64,000 bases of DNA. Source: Lentzea aerocolonigenes (lineage in GTDB: Bacteria > Actinomycetota > Actinomycetes > Mycobacteriales > Pseudonocardiaceae). The position numbers were made by a program, and so were the translations under genes. The first letter of the stretch is position 1. Each line of letters opens with the position of its first letter. Below, in pieces: positions 53,534 to 61,308 of this stretch. The stretch covers positions 124,001 to 188,000 of the forward strand of contig NZ_BBOJ01000021.1 in the NCBI RefSeq assembly GCF_000974445.1. Direction: 5' to 3'. The notes under the pieces were generated by a model. It was not told the origin of the DNA, made no database searches, and saw only the letters and a list, made by a program, of their open reading frames with translations.

Positions 53534-54604
53534 GTGTCTAAGTATGACGGGAAACAGTTCGTCGGGATCGATTTGCACCGGTCTCGTTCGGTGATCGTGC
53601 GGATGACCGCTGAGGGTGAGCGGCTGGACGCGGTGCGGATCGTGAACGATCCAATGGCGCTGGTGGCCGAGATCGGCAAGGCCGGTGAGGCGCCGGAGGT
53701 GGTGCTGGAGGCCACGTACGGCTGGTACTGGGCCGTGGATGTTCTGGCCGGGGCTGGCGCGCGGGTGCATCTGGCGCATCCTCTGGGGATCAAGGGTTTC
53801 ACGACCCGGCGGGTGAAGAACGATGTGCGGGATGCCACGGATCTGGCGGATCTGCTGCGGATGGGCCGGTTGCCGGAGGCGTGGATCGCCCCGCCGGCGG
53901 TGCGGGAGTTGCGGGAGCTGGTGCGGTATCGGTGCCGGTTGGTCGGTCGGCGGTCGGGGTTGAAGGCGGGTGTGCACGCGGTGCTGGCCAAGCAGGGCCT
54001 GCGGCTGCCGGTCACCGATCTGTTCGGGGTGCGGGGGCGTGCCCTGCTCGCGGCGGCTCCGCTGGACCCGGTGTTGCGGGCCAGGGCGAACTCGCTGTGC
54101 CGGCTGATCGAGGCGTTCGATTTCGAGATCGACACCGTCACCGGCCTGCTGCTGCGCCGGGCCGCGAAGGACCCGGGCTGGGCGGTAATCCAGCAGGTCC
54201 CCGGTATCGGCCCGATCCTCGCGGCGGTGATCGTTGCCGAGATCGGGGACGTGCACCGGTTCGCCGGGCCGCGGCAGCTGTGCTCGTGGGCCGGGCTGAC
54301 CCCGAAACACTACGAGTCCGACCGCACGGTGCGGCGTGGTCACATCACCAAGCAGGGCTCGCGCCTGCTGCGCTGGGCGCTGGTCGAGGCCGCCCAGAAG
54401 ATCCCCGCCAGCGCGGGCTGGCCAGTCGCCACCCGTGACGGCATCCGCCAGCGCCGCGGTCGCGGTATCGCCACCGTCGCCGTCGCCCGCCGACTGCTCA
54501 CCCTGGTCTATTTCGGCCTGCGGGACGGGCACATCCGTGCCCTGGACCCGCGCGCCACCACCAGTTCACCGGACACCACCAGTTCACCGGACGCCGCGGC
54601 ATGA
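53534..54604 (+). CDS. IS110 family transposase (DEDD)
   Basis: A 356-residue transposase. The N-terminal RuvC-like DEDD domain shows D13 (VGIDLHRS), E59 (VLEATYGWYW) and D100/D103 (VKNDVRDATDLADLL). The C-terminal Transposase_20 domain has QQVPGIGPILAAVIVAEIGDVHRFAGPRQLCSWAGLTPKHYESD and a serine-bearing helix. The last codons carry a perfect 18-bp tandem duplication (54557-54592) encoding TTSSPD twice. GTG 53534 follows AAGGGAGG. The protein appears intact. Confidence 0.93.
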   Translation: MSKYDGKQFVGIDLHRSRSVIVRMTAEGERLDAVRIVNDPMALVAEIGKAGEAPEVVLEATYGWYWAVDVLAGAGARVHLAHPLGIKGFTTRRVKNDVRDATDLADLLRMGRLPEAWIAPPAVRELRELVRYRCRLVGRRSGLKAGVHAVLAKQGLRLPVTDLFGVRGRALLAAAPLDPVLRARANSLCRLIEAFDFEIDTVTGLLLRRAAKDPGWAVIQQVPGIGPILAAVIVAEIGDVHRFAGPRQLCSWAGLTPKHYESDRTVRRGHITKQGSRLLRWALVEAAQKIPASAGWPVATRDGIRQRRGRGIATVAVARRLLTLVYFGLRDGHIRALDPRATTSSPDTTSSPDAAA

Positions 54605-54979
54605 GCTGCGGACCTGGTCGTGACCGGACGCGGATCGCCCGAAGTCTGACCCCCACCACCCGGTGGCGTGGTCGTGGTCTTGATTGACCCCGCCCGGTCA
54701 CGGTCGCACCCCACCACGCACACACCTGCGAATAGATGACCGGCAACCAGGCAACTGGCCTGCCACCGGGAACAGACCCGGCACGGTGAACGCGACCCCA
54801 CACAACAAGCAGAGCCTGTTTCCGGCTCGAACAGCGTGACGCGTCCAGCGACGGCGTCAAGACCCTCCGGCCCCCTCCCGGGGGCGGCCTGCGGCCGGTC
54901 ATTGACCCCGCCCGCCGGACACGCCTGCCCACAAACAGCCGAAAACCCCGAAAACCAACCCTTACAAGGGGACTTGACC
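54605..54979 (+). ncRNA. Candidate bridge-RNA region of the IS
   Basis: A 375-bp noncoding stretch between the transposase stop and the right subterminal repeat. IS1111-group elements encode their guide (bridge) RNA here. CCCGAAGTC at 54638-54646 equals the reverse complement of the target core GACTTCGGG, and GGGGACTTGAC near 54968 resembles the target GGGGCTTGAC. ATTGACCCCGCCCG occurs twice (near 54683 and 54902). The RNA boundaries cannot be set by eye. Confidence 0.35.
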
Positions 54980-55001
54980 GGCCCCGCTCCTTCATAGATG
55001 A

Positions 55002-55178
55002 CTTCGGGGCCCTTGCGAGGCGCACATCGGCCTTGAAAAGCCGGGCATAAGGAGCCCGGCCGATCCAACCAGCATAGCACCTCGCACCCAAAGTCAAGCC
55101 CCAATCGCATTCGTGCGTGGTTGCGTTTGCTGGTTGGCTCACCTCATTACCGGTTGCCCGCGTTCGCATTTCCCTGTC
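55002..55178 (+). repeat. Right part of inverted repeat copy A
   Basis: It continues copy A after the IS (CTTCGGGGCCCTTGCGAGG). It includes a hairpin core (ATCGGCC...GCCGGGC / GCCCGGCCGAT, 55023-55062) and the closing AAGTCAAGCCCCAATCGCA (55091-55109). The sequence to about 55178 aligns with the reverse complement of 57117-56935, with a divergent core. Confidence 0.85.
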
Positions 55179-55345
55179 CGGCTCGGCGCCATCGCGGTTG
55201 TTGGGGGCTCGGCTTCGCCGTCGTGGCGTTGGTGGTGGGAGATTCGGCTCGGCGCCATTGCGGTTGGCGGGTACTTGGCTTTGCCATTGCCGCGTTGCGG
55301 TGGGCGATTCAGCTTGGCTGCGCTATTGCCGGTTGGCTTCGGCTT
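55179..55345. repeat. Three degenerate 65-66 bp tandem repeats
   Basis: Units start at 55179, 55245 and 55310 (CGGCTCGGCGCCAT, CGGCTCGGCGCCAT, CAGCTTGGCTGCGC). Short frames run through them, but they show no codon bias or ribosome site. 55346-55623 holds nothing else that I recognise. Confidence 0.6.
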
Positions 55346-55623
55346 CGCGAGATTGGTCCCCATTGGACGTGACCTCATTGAATTGACCCCGCGGAACTGT
55401 CTCCACGCGGTAGACGTATCACGCGGGAGGAAGAACCCGTCGCCCATGTAGGCGTTGGCCGGTCAGTGTTGGCGAGGCACCTCGGCGTGGCCGGGCAGCG
55501 GTGACGGCGGTGCCTGTCCGTGGGCATGGCGGCAGGCGTCAACGTCGCCTCGCCGTGCTCAGGCGTCGTTGATCAACACCGCCTCACAGGTGGTCAGGCA
55601 GCATCGCTGTGCATGCCTCACGG

Positions 55624-56820
55624 TCAGGCGATGTTGATCGGGTTGCGTCTTGGCTTTTGTTGGGGGTCGAGCCAGTCGGGTGCGTAGAAGGTCGGGATGC
55701 CGTTGACCAGCTTGACGTTCCACTTGCTCTGGTGGATGAGTGTGTGGTGGTGGCGGCAGAGCAGGACGGCGTTGTCGACGGAGGTGTCGCCGCCGTTGGC
55801 CCAGTGCTGGATGTGGTGGGCGTCGCACTGCCGTGGTGGTCTGCCGCAGCCCGGGAAGGCGCAGCCCCGATCCCTGGTGACCAAGGTCCGGCGGATCGCA
55901 GCCGGGAAGGTGCGGGTTTTGCGGCCGACGTTGAGCGGCTGGCCCGCTCCGCCCAGGACCATCGGGATGATGCCCGCGTTGCACGCCAGCTCACGCACCT
56001 GCTCGACCGGGACGCGGTCGCCGTTGTCCAGAGTGGCGTGGCCGACCTGGTTGGCGAGATCCTCGTAGTCCATGGTCAGCGTCAGAGTGACCGGTTCGCC
56101 GCCGTGTTCGGGCAGCTGGTCGGCGCGCAGCATCAGATCGACCAGCTCGGCCAGGGCGTCGCCTTCGCGTTCCTCGCGGGAGCGCAGGTCCGGGCCCTCG
56201 TCGGCGGTGGTCGGTCGGGGCTTGGCCAAGGGATCGAGCAGCGCCTCGTACTTCGCGCCGGTCACCTTGTCGAGCTTCGCGCGGATCTCCAGTCGCCCGT
56301 TCTTCCAGAACATCGAGTGCTGATTGCCCAGCGGCGCAGGCTTGGGGTCGCGCGGCTCCGGGTCGTTCTGGTGGATGGTGTAGGCGAGTTTCGTGCCCAG
56401 ACGGCGGACCGTGACGGGCTCGAAGTCGCGGGCGTAACCGACCACGTCGGCTTCTTGCTCGGCGGGCACGGTCTTCATGACCTCGGCCACCACCGCGACG
56501 TGCTCGATCGACAACGCGCCCTCGGCCACCGCCTCCGCCGTCAGCGGAAGCTTCGGAGCGAGTTCACTGCCGGTCGGGGTGATCTCATTGGTCAGCAATG
56601 CGGCATTGGCGATCCACCGCCTTGCGGTGGAAAGATCCCAGCGGACAGCGTGCCGCAACACCTGCGGCAAATCCCTGTAACCCAGCTCGCTGGCCGCTCC
56701 ACGCCGTTCGAGTTCCGCGATTTCCTGCATCACCTCGTGCTCGCGCACCCGAATTTCCGTCACCTTGCTGACGACGCTGCAAAGCAGCTCGTCGGTGGAC
56801 AGGAGGCGGATCTCGATCAC
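55624..56820 (-). CDS. DUF222 / HNH endonuclease (13E12 repeat family)
   Basis: A 398-residue protein. The N-terminal DUF222 region (about 20-280) is followed by an HNH nuclease: RTFPAAIRRTLVTRDRGCAFPGCGRPPRQCDAHHIQHWANGGDTSVDNAVLLCRHHHTLIH, with the two CxxC-like zinc cysteines, the DAHHI catalytic His and the terminal HHH. This is the family of the REP13E12 elements of mycobacteria. GTG 56820 has no ribosome site but a -10 (TAGATT) 7 bases away, so the mRNA is probably leaderless. The gene lies between inverted repeats A and B, suggesting the whole is or was a mobile unit. Confidence 0.92.
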   Translation of the reverse strand: MIEIRLLSTDELLCSVVSKVTEIRVREHEVMQEIAELERRGAASELGYRDLPQVLRHAVRWDLSTARRWIANAALLTNEITPTGSELAPKLPLTAEAVAEGALSIEHVAVVAEVMKTVPAEQEADVVGYARDFEPVTVRRLGTKLAYTIHQNDPEPRDPKPAPLGNQHSMFWKNGRLEIRAKLDKVTGAKYEALLDPLAKPRPTTADEGPDLRSREEREGDALAELVDLMLRADQLPEHGGEPVTLTLTMDYEDLANQVGHATLDNGDRVPVEQVRELACNAGIIPMVLGGAGQPLNVGRKTRTFPAAIRRTLVTRDRGCAFPGCGRPPRQCDAHHIQHWANGGDTSVDNAVLLCRHHHTLIHQSKWNVKLVNGIPTFYAPDWLDPQQKPRRNPINIA

Positions 56821-56827
56821 GTGTTCT

Positions 56828-56833
56828 AATCTA
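56828..56833 (-). promoter_or_regulatory. -10 element for leaderless HNH transcript
   Basis: TAGATT on the minus strand, 7 bases before GTG 56820. This is the usual geometry for actinobacterial leaderless mRNAs. Confidence 0.5.
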
Positions 56834-56934
56834 CCGCAAGATCACGACAAGATAACGGTAAAAGCCGGACACAATCGAGTGAATCACCCAGCCGCGCCAA
56901 CCCGCCCCCACCGGGAACGCGATGCCGAAGGCGA

Positions 56935-57203
56935 GCCGAACAGGGCTGTGCGAACGCGGGAAACCGGTAATGACGGAAGCTGACCAACAAAACGCAACCA
57001 CGCACGCTTGCGATTGGGGCTTGACTTTGGGAGCGAGATGCTAGCCTTTTCGGACCGGGCGGGTGCGGAGCATCCGACCTTTTCCGCCCGACACAGCGCC
57101 TCGCAAGGGCCCCGAAGTCAAGCCCCAATCGCAATCGTCGCGAAGCGGCGATGAAATGACCCGGCTCGTCATACGACCCACGCGCCCACCAACGCAAGGC
57201 GAC
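56935..57203 (-). repeat. Inverted repeat copy B (uninterrupted)
   Basis: The full copy matching 53363-53449 plus 55002-55178 in reverse complement. It lies just upstream of the HNH gene and fills most of the 425-bp gap before the TetR gene. Its inner 125 bp (57009-57133) are bounded by perfect 19-bp inverted repeats. Confidence 0.9.
57009..57133. repeat. 125-bp MITE-like palindromic element with 19-bp terminal inverted repeats
   Basis: TGCGATTGGGGCTTGACTT (57009-57027) and its exact complement (57115-57133) flank a core able to fold (GGGCGG/CCGCCC stem). In copy A the ends are conserved but the core sequence differs while keeping a hairpin. It encodes no protein. Confidence 0.8.
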
Positions 57204-57245
57204 CGGATCGCAGAAGGTGACCCCTCCGCTGGAACCCGCAGCAAG

Positions 57246-57842
57246 CTAATGAGCCCCGACCAGCTTGCGGCCGAACTCGCACGCCTCCTCGATCACCAGG
57301 TCCGGCGGGATCGACTTGTCGTGGTGGACGACGTAGTCGAGCACGCCGTGGATCGCGCCGTAGAGCAGGACGGCGTTGATCTTCGGCCGGTCGATGGAGA
57401 AGGCACCGGCGTCGGCGCCGTCGCTCAGCAACGTCGACAGCATCAGCAGATGGCGGTTCGCCGCGGACACACCTGTCTGCACGTCCGAATCCCCTGGCGC
57501 ATGGGCGAACAACGCGTCGTGGAGATGCGCGTTGTGCATGTAGGCGTTGATCATCTCCACGATCCACGCCTCCAGCCTGCCGACCCAGTCGTCCTCCGGC
57601 AGCCGGGACAACAGCAGCTGCTGCTGCGTGATCAACCGCTCCACCACGCGTTCCTGCAGTGCGGTGATGACGTGCGCCTTGGACTGGAAGTAGAGGTAGA
57701 ACGTTCCCTTCGCGACACCGGCCGCTCCGGTCACGTCGTCGACCGTCAGGCCTGACAGTCCTTTCGAGACGATGATCTGTTCCGCCGCGTCCAACAGTTG
57801 ACTGCGTTTGTCCGTTGTGTTCCGCGCTGCCGTCATCCTCAT
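57246..57842 (-). CDS. TetR/AcrR family transcriptional regulator
   Basis: A 198-residue regulator with a canonical N-terminal HTH (KRSQLLDAAEQIIVSKGLSGLTVDDVTGAAGVAKGTFYLYFQSKAHVITAL). The C-terminal domain (INAYMHNAHLHDALFAHAPGD; AVLLYGAIHGVLDYVVHHD) is of the type seen in AcrR-like efflux repressors. The start is ATG 57842 or ATG 57836; GTG 57854 is also possible. It lies downstream of the MFS gene on the same strand, so it may be co-transcribed with the transport operon. Its 3' side borders repeat copy B. Confidence 0.9.
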   Translation of the reverse strand: MRMTAARNTTDKRSQLLDAAEQIIVSKGLSGLTVDDVTGAAGVAKGTFYLYFQSKAHVITALQERVVERLITQQQLLLSRLPEDDWVGRLEAWIVEMINAYMHNAHLHDALFAHAPGDSDVQTGVSAANRHLLMLSTLLSDGADAGAFSIDRPKINAVLLYGAIHGVLDYVVHHDKSIPPDLVIEEACEFGRKLVGAH

Positions 57843-57929
57843 CCTCACGCCCACCGGTGCTGCCGCGCCCCAGTATGCGCTGCGAGGCGGGCACGCCGGT
57901 TCGAGGTACGGCGGATAGCTCGAAATCGA

Positions 57930-59168
57930 TCATGCGTCCACCACTGGGATTCTGTCGGGCGACTCCTGCGGAACGACGACCGGACGATCCTTCAACCGGG
58001 CGTTCACGACAGCCGCCGTCAGAACCGACGCAGCAGCACCGAGCAGGACGGGAAGATACCCCACCCGCTCGGCGAGCGCGACGGCCAGCGCGCCGCCGGC
58101 CAGCGACACGAAAAAGCCGACACTGGTCAGGACGGTGAAATCACTCGCGGCCGTCGTCGGGCGGGCGAGATCCATCGTGATCGCGTTGATGGCCACGGAC
58201 CCGGCCGCGTACACGGCACCGAACAGGCACAGCGTCGCGGCCGTCGCGAGGAAAGGCGCGTGGCCGAGCGCCAGCGGGGCGAACCCGAGCAGCACCAGGC
58301 CCTGCGCGGCACAGGACAAGACGAGCACGCGCCGGCGGCCGAGTCGTTTCACCAGGAAGCCCGCACCGAGCGCGCCGAGGCCGGCGACCGAGCTGCCGAC
58401 GACGCCCACGGTGAACCCGATCCTGTCGGCCGACCAGCCCGCGTCGACGAGCATCGGCGTCACCAGCGCATAGCCGCCGGTCATACCGATCCAGATCATC
58501 GGCAGCAGGAACACCGTCCACCTGACCACACCCGGCTCGCGGAACACGGTGAGCACGGCACGGAAACCGGGCCGCTCACCGGCAGAGGGACGTGGTGGTT
58601 CGCGGTACCGGGAAAGCTGCCACAGCGGAAGAACCGTCAGCACGGCGAGTGTCAGGACGGCGACGTACCAGCCGAACTGCGAGTACACGAAGAGAACGAC
58701 GCCGCCGCCGAGCACGCTGCCGACGTATCCCCCGGCGAGCCGCACGCCGCTGCCGACGCCGCGGTCCTCCGGCTCGAGCGCGCGCACGGCGAGCGCGTCG
58801 GCCGCCACGTCCTGCACGGCCGCGGCCTGGATCACGACCAGCACGACGACGAGCAGCAGACCGAAGTCACCGACCGGGTCGAGAGGCAGCAACACCACCA
58901 GCATCACCGCCATCAACGGCTGGAGCACCAGCAGCCACGAGCGGAAGTGACCCCGCCGCCCGCCGTAGCGGTCGAGCAGCGGCGCCCACAGGAACTTGAC
59001 CGCGAGCAGCAGGCCGGCCGCGTTGATCGCCGCGATCTGGCTCAGCGACGCGCCCCGGTCGCGCAGGATGACCACCAGCGCGATGGTGAAGAAGTTGATC
59101 GGCAGGTACTGGCCGGCGTGCAGGAACCCGAGCAACCGGAACGTGTCCCGCGTCGATGGCCCGGTCAC
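57930..59168 (-). CDS. MFS/AmpG-like transporter
   Basis: A 412-residue membrane protein with about twelve helices. FLHAGQYLPINFFTIALVVILRDRGASLSQIAAINAAGLLLAVKFLWAPLLDRYGGRRGHFRSWLL resembles the PAT/AmpG branch of the major facilitator superfamily, which includes muropeptide permeases and YbtX. GTG 59168 overlaps the upstream gene's stop (GTGA). It is the last of four coupled genes (63095 to 57930). With two paired half-ABC exporter-type proteins upstream it recalls the YbtP-YbtQ-YbtX set, so siderophore handling is possible. Confidence 0.88.
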   Translation of the reverse strand: MTGPSTRDTFRLLGFLHAGQYLPINFFTIALVVILRDRGASLSQIAAINAAGLLLAVKFLWAPLLDRYGGRRGHFRSWLLVLQPLMAVMLVVLLPLDPVGDFGLLLVVVLVVIQAAAVQDVAADALAVRALEPEDRGVGSGVRLAGGYVGSVLGGGVVLFVYSQFGWYVAVLTLAVLTVLPLWQLSRYREPPRPSAGERPGFRAVLTVFREPGVVRWTVFLLPMIWIGMTGGYALVTPMLVDAGWSADRIGFTVGVVGSSVAGLGALGAGFLVKRLGRRRVLVLSCAAQGLVLLGFAPLALGHAPFLATAATLCLFGAVYAAGSVAINAITMDLARPTTAASDFTVLTSVGFFVSLAGGALAVALAERVGYLPVLLGAAASVLTAAVVNARLKDRPVVVPQESPDRIPVVDA

Positions 59169-59572
59169 CCGACTCTCAACTCCCCCGACTCGGCCCACAG
59201 GCGCCGGACCCGCCGCACCGCGAGGTACAACGGGTCCTCGCGCTCCCGCGCCACGTCGTCGGTCGGCAACGCGACGCCGGTGAGGGTGGCCATCGCACGA
59301 ACCCACTCCGGCACGGCCGCCGCGCGGTACTGCGCGTACGCGTCGCAGCACCGGCGCGCCCAGGCCAGCGCCTGCCGGTCCGCGCGGTGTGCGTGCTGTT
59401 CCGCGAGCTGCGCCGCGGCCCAGCACGCGGTGCGCAGGTCCGCGGCCCGCGGGGCGGTGAACGCCTGCCGCACGATCGCGGCGAGGCCCTCCCCGCGGGC
59501 GGTGCGCATGTGCGTGAGGTACACCGACTCCAGGTCGAGCCCGCCGTACGGCCCGTCGTGGTCGACCCTCAC
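59165..59572 (-). CDS. Hypothetical protein in the ABC-MFS operon
   Basis: A 135-residue, mostly helical cytoplasmic protein rich in Ala and Arg (LAAIVRQAFTAPRAADLRTACWAAAQLAEQHAHRADRQALAWARRCCDAYAQYRA). It has no signal or membrane segment and I do not recognise a domain. It overlaps both neighbours by 4 bp (GTGA at 59569-59572 and 59165-59168), so its synthesis is coupled to the ABC and MFS proteins. The conserved-looking motif is CCDAYAQYRAAAVPEWVRAMA. Confidence 0.75.
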   Translation of the reverse strand: MRVDHDGPYGGLDLESVYLTHMRTARGEGLAAIVRQAFTAPRAADLRTACWAAAQLAEQHAHRADRQALAWARRCCDAYAQYRAAAVPEWVRAMATLTGVALPTDDVAREREDPLYLAVRRVRRLWAESGELRVG

Positions 59573-61308
59573 GGCCGCGGTCCCGACGTGACGCGCCAGC
59601 CCGCCGCGCGGGACCGTTCGGCGTAGAAGCCCGCGTACCGACCGGCGCGTTCGATCAGCTCGTCGTGCGTTCCGAGCTCGATCACCGTGCCGCCGTCGAT
59701 CACCGCGATCTGGTCGGCGTTGACGACGGTCGAGAGCCGGTGGGCGATCACGACGATCGTCTTGCCCCGCGCGGCGAGCGCGGCCATGCCCGCCGCCACC
59801 GCCGCCTCGTTCTCCGGGTCGAGCGCCGCGGTCACCTCGTCGAGCAGCACGATCGGCGTGTCCTTCAGCAGGGCACGGGCGATCGCGACCCGCTGGCGCT
59901 CACCGCCGGACAGGGACAACCCTCCCTCGCCGACCCGCGTCCGCCAGCCGTCGGGCAGGCGTTCCACGACCTCGTCCAGCCGGGCGGCGATGACCGCCTC
60001 CCGCACCTGCTCGTCCGTGGCGTCCGGTGCGGCGAGCCGCACGTTCTCGTCGATGGTGCCGTCGAAGAGGTACGTGTCCTGGAAGACGATGGACATCTGG
60101 TCCATCAGGTCGCCGGAGGTCAGGTCGCGGACGTCGGTGCCACCGACGCGGACCGCGCCGCGCTCGACGTCCCAGAACCGCGCGATCAGCCGCAGGATCG
60201 TGGTCTTGCCCGCGCCGGACGGTCCGACGAGCGCCGTCATCGCGCCGGCCGGGATCTTCAGCGAGAACCCGCGCAGCACCGGGCGGCCGCCGTAGGAGAA
60301 CGTGACGTCGTCGAACTCGATCCCCGCCGTGGCGGGCGGCGTCGACGCAGGCGGCTCCGGCAGCGGTGACGCGGTCAGCACCTCGGACACCCGCTCGATC
60401 GCGACGTCGGCGACCCTGATCGTGCCGAAGAGGTTGCCGATCTGGGCGAGCGGCTCGACGAAACGCGTGGCCAGCACGAGCAACGCGACCGCGTCCGCCA
60501 CCGTCAGGTCGCCGCCCAGCGCGAGCCACGTGCCCGCGATCAGCACGATCGTGAAGCCGAGCTGCACGACGCCGACGTACACGAGCTGCGGCATCGTGTG
60601 CCTGGTCAACGCGGTGCGGAAGGTGCGCCGCTGTTCGTCCAGCGCCCGCTCCATCGGGGCGAACCCTTCGAGCGCGCGGCCGGTGGCACGGAAGACCGGC
60701 TGTGCCTGGGCGAACTCGATCGCCCGTCCGGCCGCCTCCGCCGACGCATCGTCCATGATCGCCTGGGTCTCCCGCACCACGGGACCGGACCACCTGGTCA
60801 CGAACATCGCGGCGGGCACGGTCACCAGGAACGCGACGCCCATGCGCCAGTCGACGAAGAACACACCGGCGACCACCGTCGCGGGCGTGACGATCGACTG
60901 CACCAGCTCGGGCCAGACGTGCGACACGATGCCCGCCGCGGACGGCGTCGACTGCGCGACCGCGCGCGCCAGCCGGCCGGACGGGTTGCCCACGTACCAG
61001 CCGAGGGGCAACCGCTGCAGGTGCCGTCCGATGTCGTGCTGCAGATCCCGCATGACCTCGTTGGCGGTGCGGTAACCGAGCGCCTTGGCCCACCACACCC
61101 CGGCGAGGTAGGCGAACCCGAGCACCGCCACCACGCCGAGCCACTTCACCGCGGCGCCGAGGTCCGGCGGAGCGGCCAGCACGGCCCGCAGCAACGGGAT
61201 GATCATCACCAGCAGACAGCCCTGCAGCACACCGATGAGGACGTACCTCGCGGTGAGCATCCGCAACGTCTTGCCGTGCGGCCAGACCGCTAGCAAACGC
61301 TTGATCAC
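59569..61308 (-). CDS. ABC transporter, fused permease-ATPase (second half)
   Basis: A 579-residue half-transporter: six helices in residues about 15-300, then an ATPase with Walker A GPSGAGKTT, signature LSGGERQR and Walker B PIVLLDEVTAALDPENE. GTG 61308 overlaps the preceding ABC stop, with GGAGG seven bases upstream. It pairs with the product of 61305-63095 as a heterodimer of type IV (exporter) fold. Such pairs export drugs or lipids, but YbtPQ and IrtAB import siderophores with this fold. Note the Val (not Ala) in DEVTAALD. Confidence 0.93.
   Translation of the reverse strand: MIKRLLAVWPHGKTLRMLTARYVLIGVLQGCLLVMIIPLLRAVLAAPPDLGAAVKWLGVVAVLGFAYLAGVWWAKALGYRTANEVMRDLQHDIGRHLQRLPLGWYVGNPSGRLARAVAQSTPSAAGIVSHVWPELVQSIVTPATVVAGVFFVDWRMGVAFLVTVPAAMFVTRWSGPVVRETQAIMDDASAEAAGRAIEFAQAQPVFRATGRALEGFAPMERALDEQRRTFRTALTRHTMPQLVYVGVVQLGFTIVLIAGTWLALGGDLTVADAVALLVLATRFVEPLAQIGNLFGTIRVADVAIERVSEVLTASPLPEPPASTPPATAGIEFDDVTFSYGGRPVLRGFSLKIPAGAMTALVGPSGAGKTTILRLIARFWDVERGAVRVGGTDVRDLTSGDLMDQMSIVFQDTYLFDGTIDENVRLAAPDATDEQVREAVIAARLDEVVERLPDGWRTRVGEGGLSLSGGERQRVAIARALLKDTPIVLLDEVTAALDPENEAAVAAGMAALAARGKTIVVIAHRLSTVVNADQIAVIDGGTVIELGTHDELIERAGRYAGFYAERSRAAGWRVTSGPRP

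Larger units (their letters stand above)
53450..55001 (+). mobile_element. IS110-family element (IS1111-group features)
   Basis: About 1,552 bp, ambiguous by about 3 bp (TGA present at both junctions). The uninterrupted sequence at 57113-57120 (reverse complement GGGGCTTGACTTCGG) shows what the target looked like. Subterminal inverted repeats ATGAAGGAGCGGGGCC (53454-53469) and GGCCCCGCTCCTTCAT (54980-54995) match over 16 of 16 bases. There are no terminal inverted repeats or long target duplication. 83 bp precede the transposase and about 390 bp follow it, as in IS1111-type elements whose guide RNA is encoded downstream. Confidence 0.85.

Noticed and set aside
55113..55451. 112-codon plus-strand frame after the IS element
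   Set aside because: It runs through repeat copy A and the 66-bp repeats, with no ribosome site and a repeat-driven composition.
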